Below, piece by piece: positions 14,000 to 25,944 of a stretch of DNA of 64,000 nt (position 1 is the stretch's first letter; each line of letters begins with the position of its first letter). The stretch lies in assembly GCF_033807715.1 (NCBI RefSeq), contig NC_084599.1:33344160-33408159 (forward strand). Direction: 5' to 3'. The translations under genes were made by a program, and so were the position numbers. This DNA is from Cololabis saira. Its lineage: Eukaryota > Chordata > Actinopteri > Beloniformes > Belonidae. The notes beneath the pieces are model-generated. The model was not told the DNA's origin and did no database searches. It worked only from the letters and a program-made list of their open reading frames with translations.

Positions 14000-16900
14000 A
14001 TATACGCTAAAGTATGTTAAGCACGTCAGTGATCAACCCTATAAACTCTGTTCAACACTGTAAAAGAATTTGTCAACTAATTTGGGCCACCCAGCGACCA
14101 AATCCATCACCCAAAGAGTCCCTGCATCAAAAATGCATTCACATAAAGCGCACACAGTGTTCACACACCCAAGAAACAAATGAGAAACAAAGAAGGGCGA
14201 ATGAGAGCAAGGAGGGCAGCAGATGGATAGGGCCAACAACGTCCGGTGGATCTATAGCCCACTCGCCACTGCTATCATACAAACTTCTTTCCCCCCTTAA
14301 AGATTCACAAAGGGGCATTTTCTAATAACAAATCATTTCTCTCACAGTATGCTTTTTAATCTGGCCGTGCTTGACAGGGCTCATCCTTTCCACTGAAGGG
14401 GAGACCCCTTTGAGGCCAGGCCAATAAGGCCCAGCCGCCCTGTGGTCTGACTGGGGTGATTTGTCAGGCCCCTCAGTGCGCCGGTGTTGGTCACACCAAT
14501 GAATTTATCCCAAGGTAAATGGAGATAGCCCTCGTCAGCCACAAGCCCCGCACTCTGATTACAGACCATCTCCACGAGTTGCGTTGATAGATGTTGCTTG
14601 TGTTTATCTATTTACAATGCCACTAAATCTGTGAATGTAACACAGGGAGAAAGGGTACGACTCTGGGGGCTGAGTGAGAGAGAAAACGAATCCCACACGG
14701 TTTGATTTATGCTATGCTATGCAGAGCAATAGAGAGACAGCACAGATGAAGGGTGTGGGATGAAACATCTCAGCAGGGCAGAGGTTGTTGTTTTGCATCA
14801 GGGTTGGAAGGGTCCTGGGATGAATCTCATGCATTTCTTACTCTTGGGTACTGTCTACCATGCCATAAGAATAACAAACACACTGCAAAAGAAATGAGGG
14901 GAGCATTTCTGCAGCACTGGGGAAAACAGACTCTTGTGACAATGACCAGGAGCCCATGGGAGGTGTGCAACGTTTATCCTGGTCTCCAATATCTTTCGTG
15001 AGCAGTAATTCCAGGTGTGAACAATCACAGACACCAGTCTAGTTCAGACAGTCTCTTCTATCTTATTGCTATCCAGCCAGCATAAACCAGCCGAGCTCAA
15101 CCCGGAGAACATCTTAGATATGGTGAAAATTAATTGAGCTGGAGCTCCTGCAGAATAAATACTGGTGAGGGCCAATGCCAGCTTGAACTAATACATCTTG
15201 CATTCTGTGAATTGGTGACACGAGGGAAATTATGGATCTGACAATGCTTTAATTCTTTCTTGAACAATCATTTCATTAAATGATGAAAGCCAAAGCTCCT
15301 TAAGCTCCTTACATTTTTAAATGTTTTAGAAACCTTATGTAATTTAACGATCCCATTTTGCAGGCATCATGAACAGACACCCAAATGTTAAAAAGCAGCT
15401 CACGCATCTTCTCACCTGGAGAGACTGCTTTAAACCAGTTATTCCAATCCACACTATACAATCCCCCTATTATACACACCCACACATCACAACCACCCCC
15501 TCCAACCTCCTCCTCCCCGGAAAAACTCTCAAAAAGCTTATGTATGGCACTGTCATTGTTTCCTCAGCCTATTGAGGTAAAGATAACTGTGGGATGTTAG
15601 AAAGCTGGGTGATTATACATCAGTAAAATCACAGGGGGTATATATCACTGCCACTGGGACACACCCACTGGAATGAATTGGGTCAAATGAGAGCACTGCA
15701 TCGGGCAGGGCGCTCTGACAGTTACTAATGTACCTCCCATGGCCACTAATAGGAGTGTACAAATTGCCAGAGGTTTGTAAACTTTACCTCTTTGGGGCAG
15801 AGGCAGCCAGGGTTTGCAGGCAGCTTTGCCATTCCGGTGATATAAGTAACTAACTAAATCAACACTTCAATGCCGCACAGGGATGAAGGGGGTGGACTAA
15901 AACCAGCAGGAGGGAAGTTCCATCCATTAAAGTGCCGGCAGCACCTATAAAACCAGGTAAAAGTGGCTGGGACAGAAATAAAGAGCATGGACAGGACTGG
16001 ACTGCAGGTTTAAAAAAAAAAAGTCGACCAAAAGTCCAGATGGCCCACCATAACCCCACCCCCCAATTCATCACCACCCAAATATACCCTGCCATCTGAT
16101 GACTACAAATGTGGCTTCTTTGTAAGACAAAGACACATCTGTTTAAACCCAAACTTAGGAAAAACAACCACTTAATTTGTTTATGTCCATGTGTGTACCA
16201 GTTTAAGTGGACCAGTGAACTCATTCATTCCTGACTTGTGTGGACCACTTCCTGTTGGTGTCGTACACACATCATAATGGGATACCTCCTTCTCCCTCCT
16301 TGCCATTGTAAAGTTGTTGCCTACTGTTTCAACTTTCCTGCCTGACCTCATCATCTTCTCCATCTAAACTAAACCCCACCTGCTCTGCTGCCGTTTACTG
16401 AATGAATACAGACATCTAGAATAATAACATTGCCAACAATTCCACCTAAATACAGTATATTCCCACCAAACAAGCATCTACTAGGGTATCATCTCTGCCT
16501 GCTGGGCTGGGTGCTGTCTAACCCGATTCGGCCTGATTTAGAGAAATAAAGACAAATCAGCGTGTTGTTTATTCTCCCAGTCCCAGAATGTTACAGTAAA
16601 GCAGTGCTGCCAAACTGTTGTCCACCACTTACACAGTCCTACCGAGCGAGGTCTCTTCTTTTAATTGCTTATTCAGAGAAAACACGTTAAAACAATTCCT
16701 CTCCTGGCAGAACAACATCGTGGCAGCGGCCAAAAGCTTGCAACCAGTCTTGTATACAAGGAGACGGATGTATCCGTGCAGGCCTCGGACAAGTGGAGGC
16801 CGAGGGAGGAATGTTGCACCCTGCTCTCTGATCCTGCAATAACGTTCAGCCTGACCTCCGCATGGAACTATTGTTTTATCACACTACAGCATCAATGAAC

Positions 16901-18241
16901 ACAGACATGCCCAACGCCTCAGTGAGAGAGCTTCATCATCATCTGAGAGAAAATAACGGATGCCTTTTGAGTATTACTGAAAAGAAGCACAAGTTACTTG
17001 CGCAGGATTATTTGCTTGCCAGTAATTTTAATGATATCAAAAATGAGAATAAAAAAAATGAGAGACTATACGTACAATTACGAATGCAAGATGTTGTCTC
17101 ACAATGCTCAAATATTTCCATAGGACCACAGATCTATCCATCTATCAGTATAATTGAGTGTGTAAGGGCAAAAGCAGGGTGTTCAGAGTCACACCTGTCT
17201 GCTGCAGTTTGCACTGAGGCGAGGGGAGGCATAACAGGCATGCAGTGTCTATACACGCCTGTGCACCTGGGGAGAAGAACACGGTGGCTGCATGCACATA
17301 GAACAACAACAGATAGAGGCAGAACCCTAAAGTTTATGTGACATTTTCCTCTGCAATACGATCCTGCACAAAATTGCATTACATACATTTCATTTCTGTG
17401 ATTCTGAGTTGTTTTCATATTCATCCATAGCATGTTATACCATGCAATCAAGGCCAAATAATCAGTTACTGGTTATAGTTGACCTGATCTATGCCAACTT
17501 TGTTTTACAGGTTACAATGTTAAAGGATGAACAAGGGGAGAATCAATGTATTTAGTAAATCTGAATCCAGAGTTGTTAAGTCTTTTTGAATATATGTGAA
17601 ATTGTATTCATTGTTGGTTTTTTTTATAATCTGGTGTCAACATAATGAAAAGGTTTTCTATGACTTATATAATGCATCTTTTTAAGCATCTGTATTTTAT
17701 GTTTCTACTGTTAGAATCAGTCAGTAAAAAGAAAAAAAGATCCCGAGCTGTCAAATCTGTTCATTCCACTTCTACGCTGAGATATGTACCAGTAAGGTGC
17801 GACTTGGCCCATGACTCGTCTCCTCTGCAGCGAGCTCTGAAGCCTGTATGTCTGTGCGCATGTGTGTTTGTGGTTGTATGAAGCTCTGTGACCTCTGTTG
17901 TGTACAACACCTGTGTCCACTAAGCGTTAGATGTGCTAAAGACCTGCAGCTGTTAAACCCTTCCCTTTTTTCCTCTTTCTGTGTCTCTCTGTGCCCCGCA
18001 ACATGTTTTCCCAGACATCGCAGATTCACTGCAGGTTATCCAGTAAACATGAACGCATCTACACATGTTAATACCGTGTAGATTCATGCACATATGCAGG
18101 AATATAATCCTACTTACTGCACACTGGATAAAAAGACACAAGTGCAGGTTCCCACTAAACCACACACTCCCACTGCTGTAGCGCGCTCTCTTTCACACAC
18201 ACATGCACACTTTTTTTCTTTCTTTCTCTCTTTCTCTGCAG
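14000..18241. other. Non-coding stretch, probable intron before the 18.2-kb exon
   Basis: No repeat with clear ends and no convincing exon was found. The block at about 14360-14600 is GC-balanced and complex, a possible conserved non-coding element. The longest frame, 16862-17341, shows no domain, splice support or compositional bias and is treated as chance. The last 40 bases are a strong CT-rich tract leading into a splice acceptor. Confidence 0.4.
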
Positions 18242-18347
18242 GATTATGACATGTTATTAATTGCTGCCATTATCAGAGACAGCTTGGCCGATGAACTGGG
18301 CCTTTCTCCGGGGGGTGTGAGGCCCATCGTCGCTGCATACAAAGAAA
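18242..18347 (+). CDS. Penultimate coding exon of an unrecognised spliced gene
   Basis: A long polypyrimidine tract (TTTCTTTCTCTCTTTCTCTG near 18220-18239) ends in AG at 18240-18241. The exon is open in frame 0 for 35 codons, starting D-Y-D-M-L-L and ending A-A-Y-K-E, plus one base. It is followed by the consensus donor GTAAGG at 18348. The peptide has a hydrophobic stretch (MLLIAAII), then an alternating acidic/hydrophobic segment (SLADELGL) and a proline-glycine turn, suggesting one or two amphipathic helices. No known domain was recognised. After the donor the frame turns lysine-rich and low-complexity, as expected for an intron. Phase is 0 at the start and 1 at the end, which matches the exon at 18580. 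Upstream exons must lie outside this window or be unrecognised. A chance frame is possible but unlikely with both splice sites this good. Confidence 0.65.
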
Positions 18348-18579
18348 GTAAGGAAGCGAGCACAAAAAAAAAAGAAAAAAAATGGAAACACACAAAGGAA
18401 AAGGGTACATTGAAAGAAGGACTGAGTGATGGATGAAGAAGGAAAAAAGAGGACAAGAGTGCTAAAGGAGAGATGGTGAAGGTGTAATGCTTCATGCGGT
18501 GCAATGCAACACTGGCCAAAAGGGATTGTGGGACTGTGAATAATTTATCAGAAAACATTTTTCTTGGTCCTTTCCACAG

Positions 18580-18635
18580 ACTCACAAATCCTCCCTGAGC
18601 TCTCTTCAGACGAGGCTGGAAATAATGCACTCTGA
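18580..18635 (+). CDS. Terminal coding exon with stop codon (partner of 18242-18347)
   Basis: The acceptor is TTTCTTGGTCCTTTCCACAG, ending at 18579. Joining the single leftover base of the previous exon to AC at 18580-18581 makes an Asn codon. The frame then runs 17 codons (S-Q-I-L-P-E-L-S-S-D-E-A-G-N-N-A-L) to TGA at 18633-18635. The resulting tail is acidic and polar, a plausible cytoplasmic or nuclear C-terminus. The intron of 232 bp is a normal teleost size. Together the two exons give 53 C-terminal residues of a protein I cannot name. A clear AATAAA poly(A) signal is not close; the first seen is near 20228, so the 3' UTR may be long or this exon may have alternatives. Evidence is splice geometry and phase only. 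Confidence 0.5.
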
Positions 18636-21620
18636 GTGTGAGTGAACATGCATGCTGTAAAAAGGCTTAGCATCTAATCTGTTTGCCAATTTAATGATCT
18701 AAATGCGCAACAGCAAAGCAGCATACGATACAGTAGATAGCAAAACTCTTGTAGAAAGATACATACATGCTGAAGCTTCGTGACATGATGCAATTGGCCA
18801 CGGCAACAGTGCAAACCGGGCTCAGTGAGCCTGTTTATGTTGCCAAAATATTATTGAGAGGAGATCTCACATGATTACAGAGCCATCTTCTTCTCACGTG
18901 TCACAAAAGCAATGAAGATTCATAAACCAAGATGCCATCAAAGTACTAATCTGAGTTAATTCATTGACAGAACTCCCTGACCCTCGTCGCCAGCTCACTG
19001 TCCAATATACATCTCTACCCTCCTCACATGCAGCGAGAGAGCGAGAGGAATTGATTACAGCTTTGAAGGAGAATTTGATTGTTAACAGCAACCTGGCATC
19101 AACTCCCCCAGCACATTCATCTATAGCAGCAGAAAAAACAGTTACGTGAACTGTCACATCCAACTCTACTGTTAATTTAAGGTAATTAGTGAGCGAGTGA
19201 TTCCCAATACATCATTGTGCAACTGGCAGACTCCACAATATTTCACAGCCAATCTGCTACCTTTTTCGCTCTGCCTTCCCCCCCCGCTGCCTCCCACTCA
19301 CCTGTTTCCCTCATTTCACACGCCGCAACCAGACATGCAAACGCACCTATTCCTACGGACAAACATGCACATACTGTCAGATAGGAGTATGCAGTGAGAG
19401 GAGGAGGTACGTGCAGGCTGGAGGGAAACAGGACAGTCAGTGTTGAGCTGTAAATAACTTTGTAACAATGTACAAGCATACCAACCTAATCGCAGACGAA
19501 CTGCAACTGCTTTGTCTTTTATTATTCTAAAAATAGGTCTAAAAATGTATCCAACGTGCATGTATTATAATCGTTATTTAGTAAACAATAATTTCATTTT
19601 ATGTTTACTGGTACTAAAATTGATACACTACACTATTGTAAAGCGTATACATAGTTTTTTTCTTCTTTCGAAGGGGGGGGGGCTGAATAACAATGGTTTA
19701 CTTTTTGCAGGAGAATGAGGCTGGGAACGAAAGAGGAGACTCTCGATGAGGGACAAGAAACCCCACATTAGAGAGTTTCTTGAACATGCAAAGAAAAAGT
19801 GTCAAAATAACAGCTGCCTGCTCCAAGGCATCCAGTTCATTTCTGACAAAACAAACAGATGTCGCATGTGTACTAAACATACCACTCCTCGCCCACAAAG
19901 TCTTTTAACTCCCCGAGTTCAAAGCGTATGATCTGGTGCTTAGGTAGGTTCGGTTTAGTTTTCATGTCTGAGAGTGTTTGTTTTCAGATGTTGATGATTC
20001 AGATGTTGATTTGGGTTCGAGTGAGTCTGTAAATTTGCACACAATTCCAAATACTCGGTAAAAGCAGTGTGTTAACCACATACAATCTGCATGTCTTGAA
20101 TGTTGGAAATCGTTAAATATTCCAAACACTACAAAAGAGAAGCAGGGAAAATTGAACAATTGGGAAATGGTCTCTTTTTGGTTCTGTAACTCTGTTGTGA
20201 CTGTTTGAAACAGTAATTGGTCTAAAATAATAAAAAAGGTAAAAGCCAATACAGTATGTCAAGTTTTAAGGGCAGATAACCCAAATGGAAGTAATACAAG
20301 GAGTAACAAAACATAGATGTGAGCAACAGGTAGAGAATCAGGAAGGGAAATAAGTAGGAAGACGAATACATAAATGCACAATGACGAGGGACGATGGGAA
20401 TAAAGGAAAGCAGGACAATATACAAGCAAAGGGACTGATGAGACACAGGAGTTAATAACTGGGGAACAGGGAAAGTCAAACTCAAAGGCTTCGCTTTCAG
20501 TCACGATTAGAATCATGACCACACATGCCCTTTTGCGTGCATTGGTGCATTCACATTGACCATATTGTTTGTGCGAAGCACACTGCGAATACCTAGAGGG
20601 TGCATTCAAACCCATCTGAAAAGTTTGTGCTGACCGCTGAGCACTTTGCAAAGCATCTTGTTGATTTGACGTAAGTTTTGGGATGCTTATTTATGTGGGA
20701 ATAGAGCGATAGATGAGACGCACAACAAGGAAATTTGTTGTACAGTTGAACCACGTAGCGCAAGCTTGACGTCACTGATTGGAGAACGTCATCACACTCA
20801 GCTATGTGGATGCTCATACTGTTAGTGTAATTGGATAAGTTATAGTTCCTCTTCTCTAATTTGTCCCTTTAGCCATGTTAAGAATGTTATCGAGAGTCAG
20901 TCGTACAACTGTAGGTTTTTGACTTTCTGTCATCTTTCTCCCTTTAACACTAATTGATTGCAAAAGATGCTGTGAATGCAATCAAGTTACTATCACATGA
21001 CTATGAAAGTTTTCTTTTTAGCAAAACAAAAAAAGACTTATAGCCATCGAGGTATGAACATTCGGAAAAGAGGCATTTTCACTGAGGGAACCAGTGCAAT
21101 GTTGGATACATGCATTCAAAATAAAGAAATATTTAAATAAAAGGCAGTTATTCGGCCTGCCTATCCTTTTTTTAACACAGATTATTATTACTATATTACT
21201 TTCAGTAATATAGCAAATGTTTTTGTACTTGAGTGATGTAACATCACTTCATCTTCTGCTTTGCTCTGAATGCATTAAGTGAAACAGACACAGGTTTGAT
21301 TTTTTTCATGCTTTTTTTTTCCTTTTTGTTTCGTAAGTGTTGCGTTGACATCATTGAGTAACCACAAAGTTTCTCATTCATGTGCTTTTTTCATAAGTAC
21401 GTCAACTGAGTCAGACTTGTAATGCAATAATATTAATTTAGCTTAATTTCCAAAAATATTCTCCTCTCCATTCCTCTTCTCTGTTGTTAGAAATGTGTAG
21501 TTTTTTGGCTTTCTGTTTGTCTTCCACGTTTTGTTTATTTAAAGTCTTCTGATGATTTTTTTTAATGTCATTGTGGTACGAAGCCTTCAAAGGACCCTAC
21601 TGATTTTGTTGGTGTATGGT
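18636..21620. other. Possible 3' UTR and intergenic DNA
   Basis: If the stop at 18633 is real, the 3' UTR starts here. The first plain AATAAA seen is near 20228. The rest holds no recognised repeat with ends and no exon. A block at 18940-19200 is complex and ends in a TAATTAG homeodomain-type core near 19183, so it may be regulatory. Minus-strand frames here are chance. Confidence 0.3.
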
Positions 21621-21626
21621 GGTGGT

Positions 21627-21708
<82 letters not shown>
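21621..21708. repeat. (GGT)n/(GT)n microsatellite
   Basis: A short GGT run passes into about 80 bp of pure GT dinucleotide repeat. Val-Cys frames across it are artefacts. Confidence 0.98.
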
Positions 21709-21709
<1 letters not shown>

Positions 21710-22317
21710 CTATGTAATCAACTCTACCTTACCATGTGGTTAACAAGGACAAACAAAAAGAACACCATAAACAATCATCCTTTCTTGAATACTGATGGTC
21801 TGAGTCAGAGTAGAATGTCGGGAAAAGCCCTCTACAATGAATAAAATATTTTTTTACAAACAACAACAACAAAAATCCCAAAGGTTATTGTCAAGTGTCC
21901 AGCTAGTTGTTATGAATTTGTTTTTCTTTTCTGTTATTCATAAAAAGGTTGTCATGCATGAACACTGTAGTGTAGGAACAAGAAACACTGTTTTTGGTCT
22001 TGAAGATGAGTTGAACAGCCATGATGCTTTTTTTGGCTTGTTCCTTATTCAATTAAATAGTTAAGGGACTGTTGAGCAAGTTAAAGCTGTTTGAATGATT
22101 TAAACCCATACTAATTTAAACATTGACCACAGATTTTGTTTTTCTGGTGCCACTGAATTCCTTGTTTAAAAGAAGGCAGGAGCCTTTTTTGCTCATAATA
22201 TGAGGAACAGACGGTCAGTCTCTTGGAGCCGTGATGTAAAAATCTCCCTTTGGTTCCTAATCAAAATTTTAAACAGTCTTTGGACATATTAGATGGGATA
22301 CCTACATCTTTTATTAA

Positions 22318-22319
<2 letters not shown>

Positions 22320-22372
<53 letters not shown>
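22320..22372. repeat. (AT)n microsatellite
   Basis: About 53 bp of uninterrupted AT dinucleotide repeat. Confidence 0.98.
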
Positions 22373-22374
<2 letters not shown>

Positions 22375-23597
22375 CACTTTGTTGGGGTTTTTTCATTAGT
22401 AGTCACTGTTACTTTCAAATAAAGCTATGCTATGAATGTAGCGCAAAGACCATGAGGAGCAACAGAGCAAATCTCTCAAGCACCCTGAAGTGTCAAACTT
22501 GCTCTTTGGAGCGTCCAGTGTATTGGGGGAATGTGAGATGATTACATTCAGAGGTTTTTATCAACAGTGTCTCGGTGGAAGTGAGGCCGAGGCAGACAGA
22601 GAGCAAAGACGAGATTGGGGGTGCCACCAGGGTCTGCAACAATCTTCATCTGATTTGTTTTTCCTCCACTACCCTCACTGCCTGTTTTATCTTTCTCTGT
22701 CTCCCTTTTTTTCTGCCCGAGCAAAATGCGAACAGGTTCAGATCATACGGTTGCTAGGCAACGCCGGCCATGTGCAGGCATGTAACATCGGAGCTCGAGG
22801 CCCCGGTTATTGGTCGGATCGCCGTCTTCTTCGTTCTATTTCTGTCCCGTTGGCGCTCTCATCTTTGTCAACTTATTCCTTTTCATCTGTGGTTTTTCTC
22901 TCCGTCGTTTCTTTTTACACCATTTCTTTCTTTTCCTCCCGTTGTGTTTGTATGAAGGAACAGTTGAGGCTTCTTCATCTGGCAGATGAGCTGTGACTCC
23001 AGCCAGCAGGAGCAGCAGCAGCCGTGAGCATTTATCAAAGCCGTGCTCCGTAATGACCACTCAGCAGTGGGGAAATTGAGCTGACCCCGAGGCCAAAGCT
23101 GTTAGAGGGGACTGGTGGGAAGGCCAGTGGGGTCAGGCCATCCTTGTCCCACCCACTTAGTGGGCAGTTAGCGCTGAACCATTAGTTTACTGTTTTGGAG
23201 GCCTTACAGCTATTCCCTGCACAGTGTACACACACAAAAATACTCAGACTCAACGCGAAGAGTGAACAACAGCCCCTACTGCCAAATCTTCAGCCCTTAA
23301 ATGTTTACCTGACACAAGTTGTAAAAAGAAAAAGAGTCAAAGAAACCGAGGGGGTAAACTTTGTTGGCTGCCAGTAAATGCTTAAACATGGGGCTATCGC
23401 AAACTATTTCTACTGTACGTTGTTGTCTTGAAAGGAGGTCAAGACAGTGTGGGTAAGGTAAACGCAGCTTTATTTTACATTTTCTCTTAAGGATTTCGTC
23501 TGTCCAGGTAAAAATAATATACAGTATGCTGGAACAAACACTGGGACCCAGAGAGACAGAAGATGTACTTCTCTTGGTAGACCCCTCCCCATTCTGA
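22373..23597. other. Non-coding stretch
   Basis: No bounded repeat or spliced exon was recognised. The segment 22730-23180 is relatively GC-rich and contains GTTGCTAGGCAAC (22750-22762), a perfect 6+6 palindrome of the kind bound by RFX-family factors (X-box-like). This is a single motif match and only suggestive. Confidence 0.35.
22750..22762. promoter_or_regulatory. X-box-like palindrome (RFX-type motif)
   Basis: GTTGCTAGGCAAC consists of GTTGC and GGCAAC half-sites in inverted orientation with minimal spacing, close to the known RFX X-box consensus (GTNRCC-spacer-RGYAAC). It lies in a GC-rich, non-repetitive block. Function is inferred from motif resemblance only. Confidence 0.35.
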
Positions 23598-23944
23598 TTA
23601 AAGGGGAACTATTATGGCATCTAATACCTATTTTATACAGGCCTTGAATGTCTTAAAAACAAGCTTTGATTTCTTCTTCTCTGAGTTGGCAGGCTGAGGG
23701 GAGATCACTGTATACAGTATATGTTTTCGGATGTGTTTCGGGTTTTTTCGGGTTTATTTTCGGGTGTGTTTCGGGTTTTTTCGGGTTTATTTTCAGGTTT
23801 TTTTCTGGGTTTTTTTCGGGTGTGTTTCAGGTTTTTTTCGGGTGTGTTTCGGGTTTTTTTCGGGCTTGTTTCGGTTTTCTTCGGGTTTATTTTCGGGTTT
23901 TAAAGCAAGAAAAAAACGTGTTTTTCATAATAGGTCCCCTTTAA
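23598..23944. mobile_element. MITE with TTAA-like ends carrying an expanded minisatellite
   Basis: The left end TTAAAGGGGAACTATTATG and the right end CATAATAGGTCCCCTTTAA are inverted copies with small differences over about 19 bp. Both start in TTAA, so the duplicated target is probably TTAA or part of it, as in piggyBac-like or Kolobok-like elements. The superfamily cannot be fixed from the ends alone. About half of the interior is a TTTCGGGTTT-type array. No coding capacity was found. Confidence 0.65.
23724..23900. repeat. TTTCGGGTTTTTT/TTTCGGGTGTG minisatellite
   Basis: Imperfect tandem units of roughly 11-24 bp, each centred on TTCGGGT, repeat about a dozen times. Phe-Ser-Gly/Phe-Arg-Val-Phe frames in three registers are translations of the array and not protein genes. 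It lies wholly within the MITE at 23598-23944. Confidence 0.9.
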
Positions 23945-24125
23945 AAAAATAAATAAAAATGTAGTGAAATTGGCAAATACAGGATAATTGTTTCCTGTAT
24001 TTTCACAGTTGAAAAGAGGCATCATTTGTGTCCAGGAGGTTTAAATCCAGATATTAACAGATTTATTAGTAATCACCTTGGCACCTTGACCTTCAGAGAG
24101 AGAGAGGTTTTTGTGTTTGCTGAGC

Positions 24126-24162
24126 ACTTATATAATACTTATATAATACTCATATAATACTC
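24126..24162. repeat. 11-bp tandem repeat, about 3 copies
   Basis: Unit ACTTATATAAT occurs twice exactly, then once as ACTCATATAAT, then a partial copy. Confidence 0.85.
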
Positions 24163-25875
24163 ATCTCAAACCATCCAAAGTCTCAGAAAAAGTAAAAAAA
24201 AGCCTGAGATTGTTTTGTAGCTGGCAGTGAATAACGGAGGAGAAGTGCCCCACTGACAGCCTGATGCTTGTGATATGGCTGTCTGCGATGCTGCACTCAT
24301 GACATGAGGCCTGCTTAAATTGTGCTTAAATTTGACACACAGAATCCGATGTCTGGAGCTGATCTCCTGGTCACCGGTCACGGCTGATTAAGTTGTAAAC
24401 CAGCCGAGTGATCAGGAGATCTACTTCCGTGCATGGTGTGTCTTCGCAGCCTTTCAGCATGATTCAACCTGTGATGACCTACTGTGTCATCATTTGAGTC
24501 TTGTCTTTGGGAAAACTACTCAATATTTTTAGCGTTTAGTGTTTTTCTCTATTTTTTCCCAGCCTTGACATAATAAAGTACGTCTGTGTCCTCACTAAAG
24601 ATCACATTTAGATGCATACAGATAATACATTTATAAGTACACCTTGTCTCTAACACATGGTTTGTACCCCGTGAGTTAATGTTTTTGATGAGCTTTCTCA
24701 TCCCCTCATCATTTCCACACCATTTACCGTCTCACATAAACAGTTTTTTTCACCTACCCTGAGACACAACAGTGCAAATGAGTGGAGCGTCCAATCAGTC
24801 AGTCTTTGTTGAACAATCTAAACATCTTCCGCGTTCATTTCTGCCTGACACTTGTTTGGCATGACTTTCAGAGAGTAGATGCAGACAGTGCAACAAATGG
24901 GCATTTAAAAAGGCCGTAACTCACCCATATCTCTACAAATCAAAGAGCGATTATCTGCATCACCACGGGTGACCTTTGTTGGTCTGCTTGCAGACACTGC
25001 GCAGACATCACAATTGGCAGAGCTTTGAAATGTTGGGAGGTCACATTGAGACGGATTGCTGATCCAAGATAATGTTTTTTAACCTAGCTATGGGCTTTGG
25101 ACACCGTGGCCTACATGGCAAAAAAAAAAGACCAAAAAAAAAAAGGGTAGGGTAGCTGTACACACAGATAATCAATATGTACGCAGATGGGAAGAGAGAT
25201 TGAGAAGGAAAAAAAAGAACAAGAATAGTCTTTTTTTCTGGAGAAGTGCTCCCTTGAAAGCCATGAAATAAAAATCTGAACTTTAAAATTGATAAGGATT
25301 GATTTCGCTGACACGGGATCATAACATACATCCCTTTGGAGACTGGCGGTGTGAGGGCTTACAGATGCCTGGCGCATAAAGGAGAATGGGGAAGACGTAA
25401 ATCTGACTAGAGCAAAGCAATTAGCCTTTTACTGTGGAAAAGATATGGAGAATCTTTACTGTTTCATCAAATGGCATTAGGCATGCTCTGAGCCCGGAGG
25501 TTTTCCCGGGAAGACAAATGTTAGAATAAACTTGTTTGGACAGATGGATTGGGTGGAATTCTTTACAAAGTTCACTATTTTTCCTCACAGATCCATGTAG
25601 ATCCCCAGTAAATGGTTATTTCATTATGTGGCTTCTATTTACTGTCAAACAGAGTTTGAGCAATAAGTACAGAGACAAGCTCACTGAAGCACTCACCCCA
25701 AACAACATTTTCAACAATGTTTGCAGAGACAAAATGTGATGTCAGATATATTTTGAGAAAGTTTATTTCAGTGTTTATTGAATAACCGAGTAGGAGTTGA
25801 ATTCAAGAGGTAGATATACTGACACAGAGGTTGTATACATTTCCTAGGACAACATCAAGTGAGCCTTTTTAGTGT

Positions 25876-25944
25876 AAATAACATTGTTTTCCAATTATCT
25901 CCATGTCCCCTAACTGTACTGTGAATTGGAAAACAATGTTATTT
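25876..25944. repeat. Perfect 21-bp inverted repeat with 27-nt loop
   Basis: The left arm at 25876-25896 (AAATAACATTG then TTTTCCAATT) and the right arm at 25924-25944 are exact reverse complements over 21 bp. They are separated by 27 bases of unrelated sequence. The geometry fits a short pre-miRNA-like hairpin or the smallest kind of foldback MITE. No target-site duplication was obvious. Neither interpretation is supported beyond the structure. Confidence 0.6.

Noticed and set aside
16862..17341. 159-codon plus-strand frame, the longest in the window
   Set aside because: No domain, no splice or start context, no codon-usage signal, and overlapping frames on the other strand; long chance frames are expected in 64 kb.
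18244..18630. 128-codon minus-strand frame opposite the exon pair
   Set aside because: It crosses both exons and the intron on the antisense strand and is low-complexity Ser/Phe-rich over the intron; the plus-strand splice model explains the locus better.
20259..20651. 130-codon minus-strand frame with hydrophobic stretch
   Set aside because: No start context, splice sites or recognisable family; hydrophobicity follows from the purine-rich plus strand.
23666..23952. Phe/Gly/Ser-rich repeat protein in three registers
   Set aside because: All three frames translate the TTCGGGT minisatellite inside a MITE; being open in several registers is a property of the repeat.
24126..24162. Short direct repeats resembling a CRISPR-like array
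   Set aside because: Units of 11 bp are contiguous with no spacers in a vertebrate genome; it is a plain tandem repeat.
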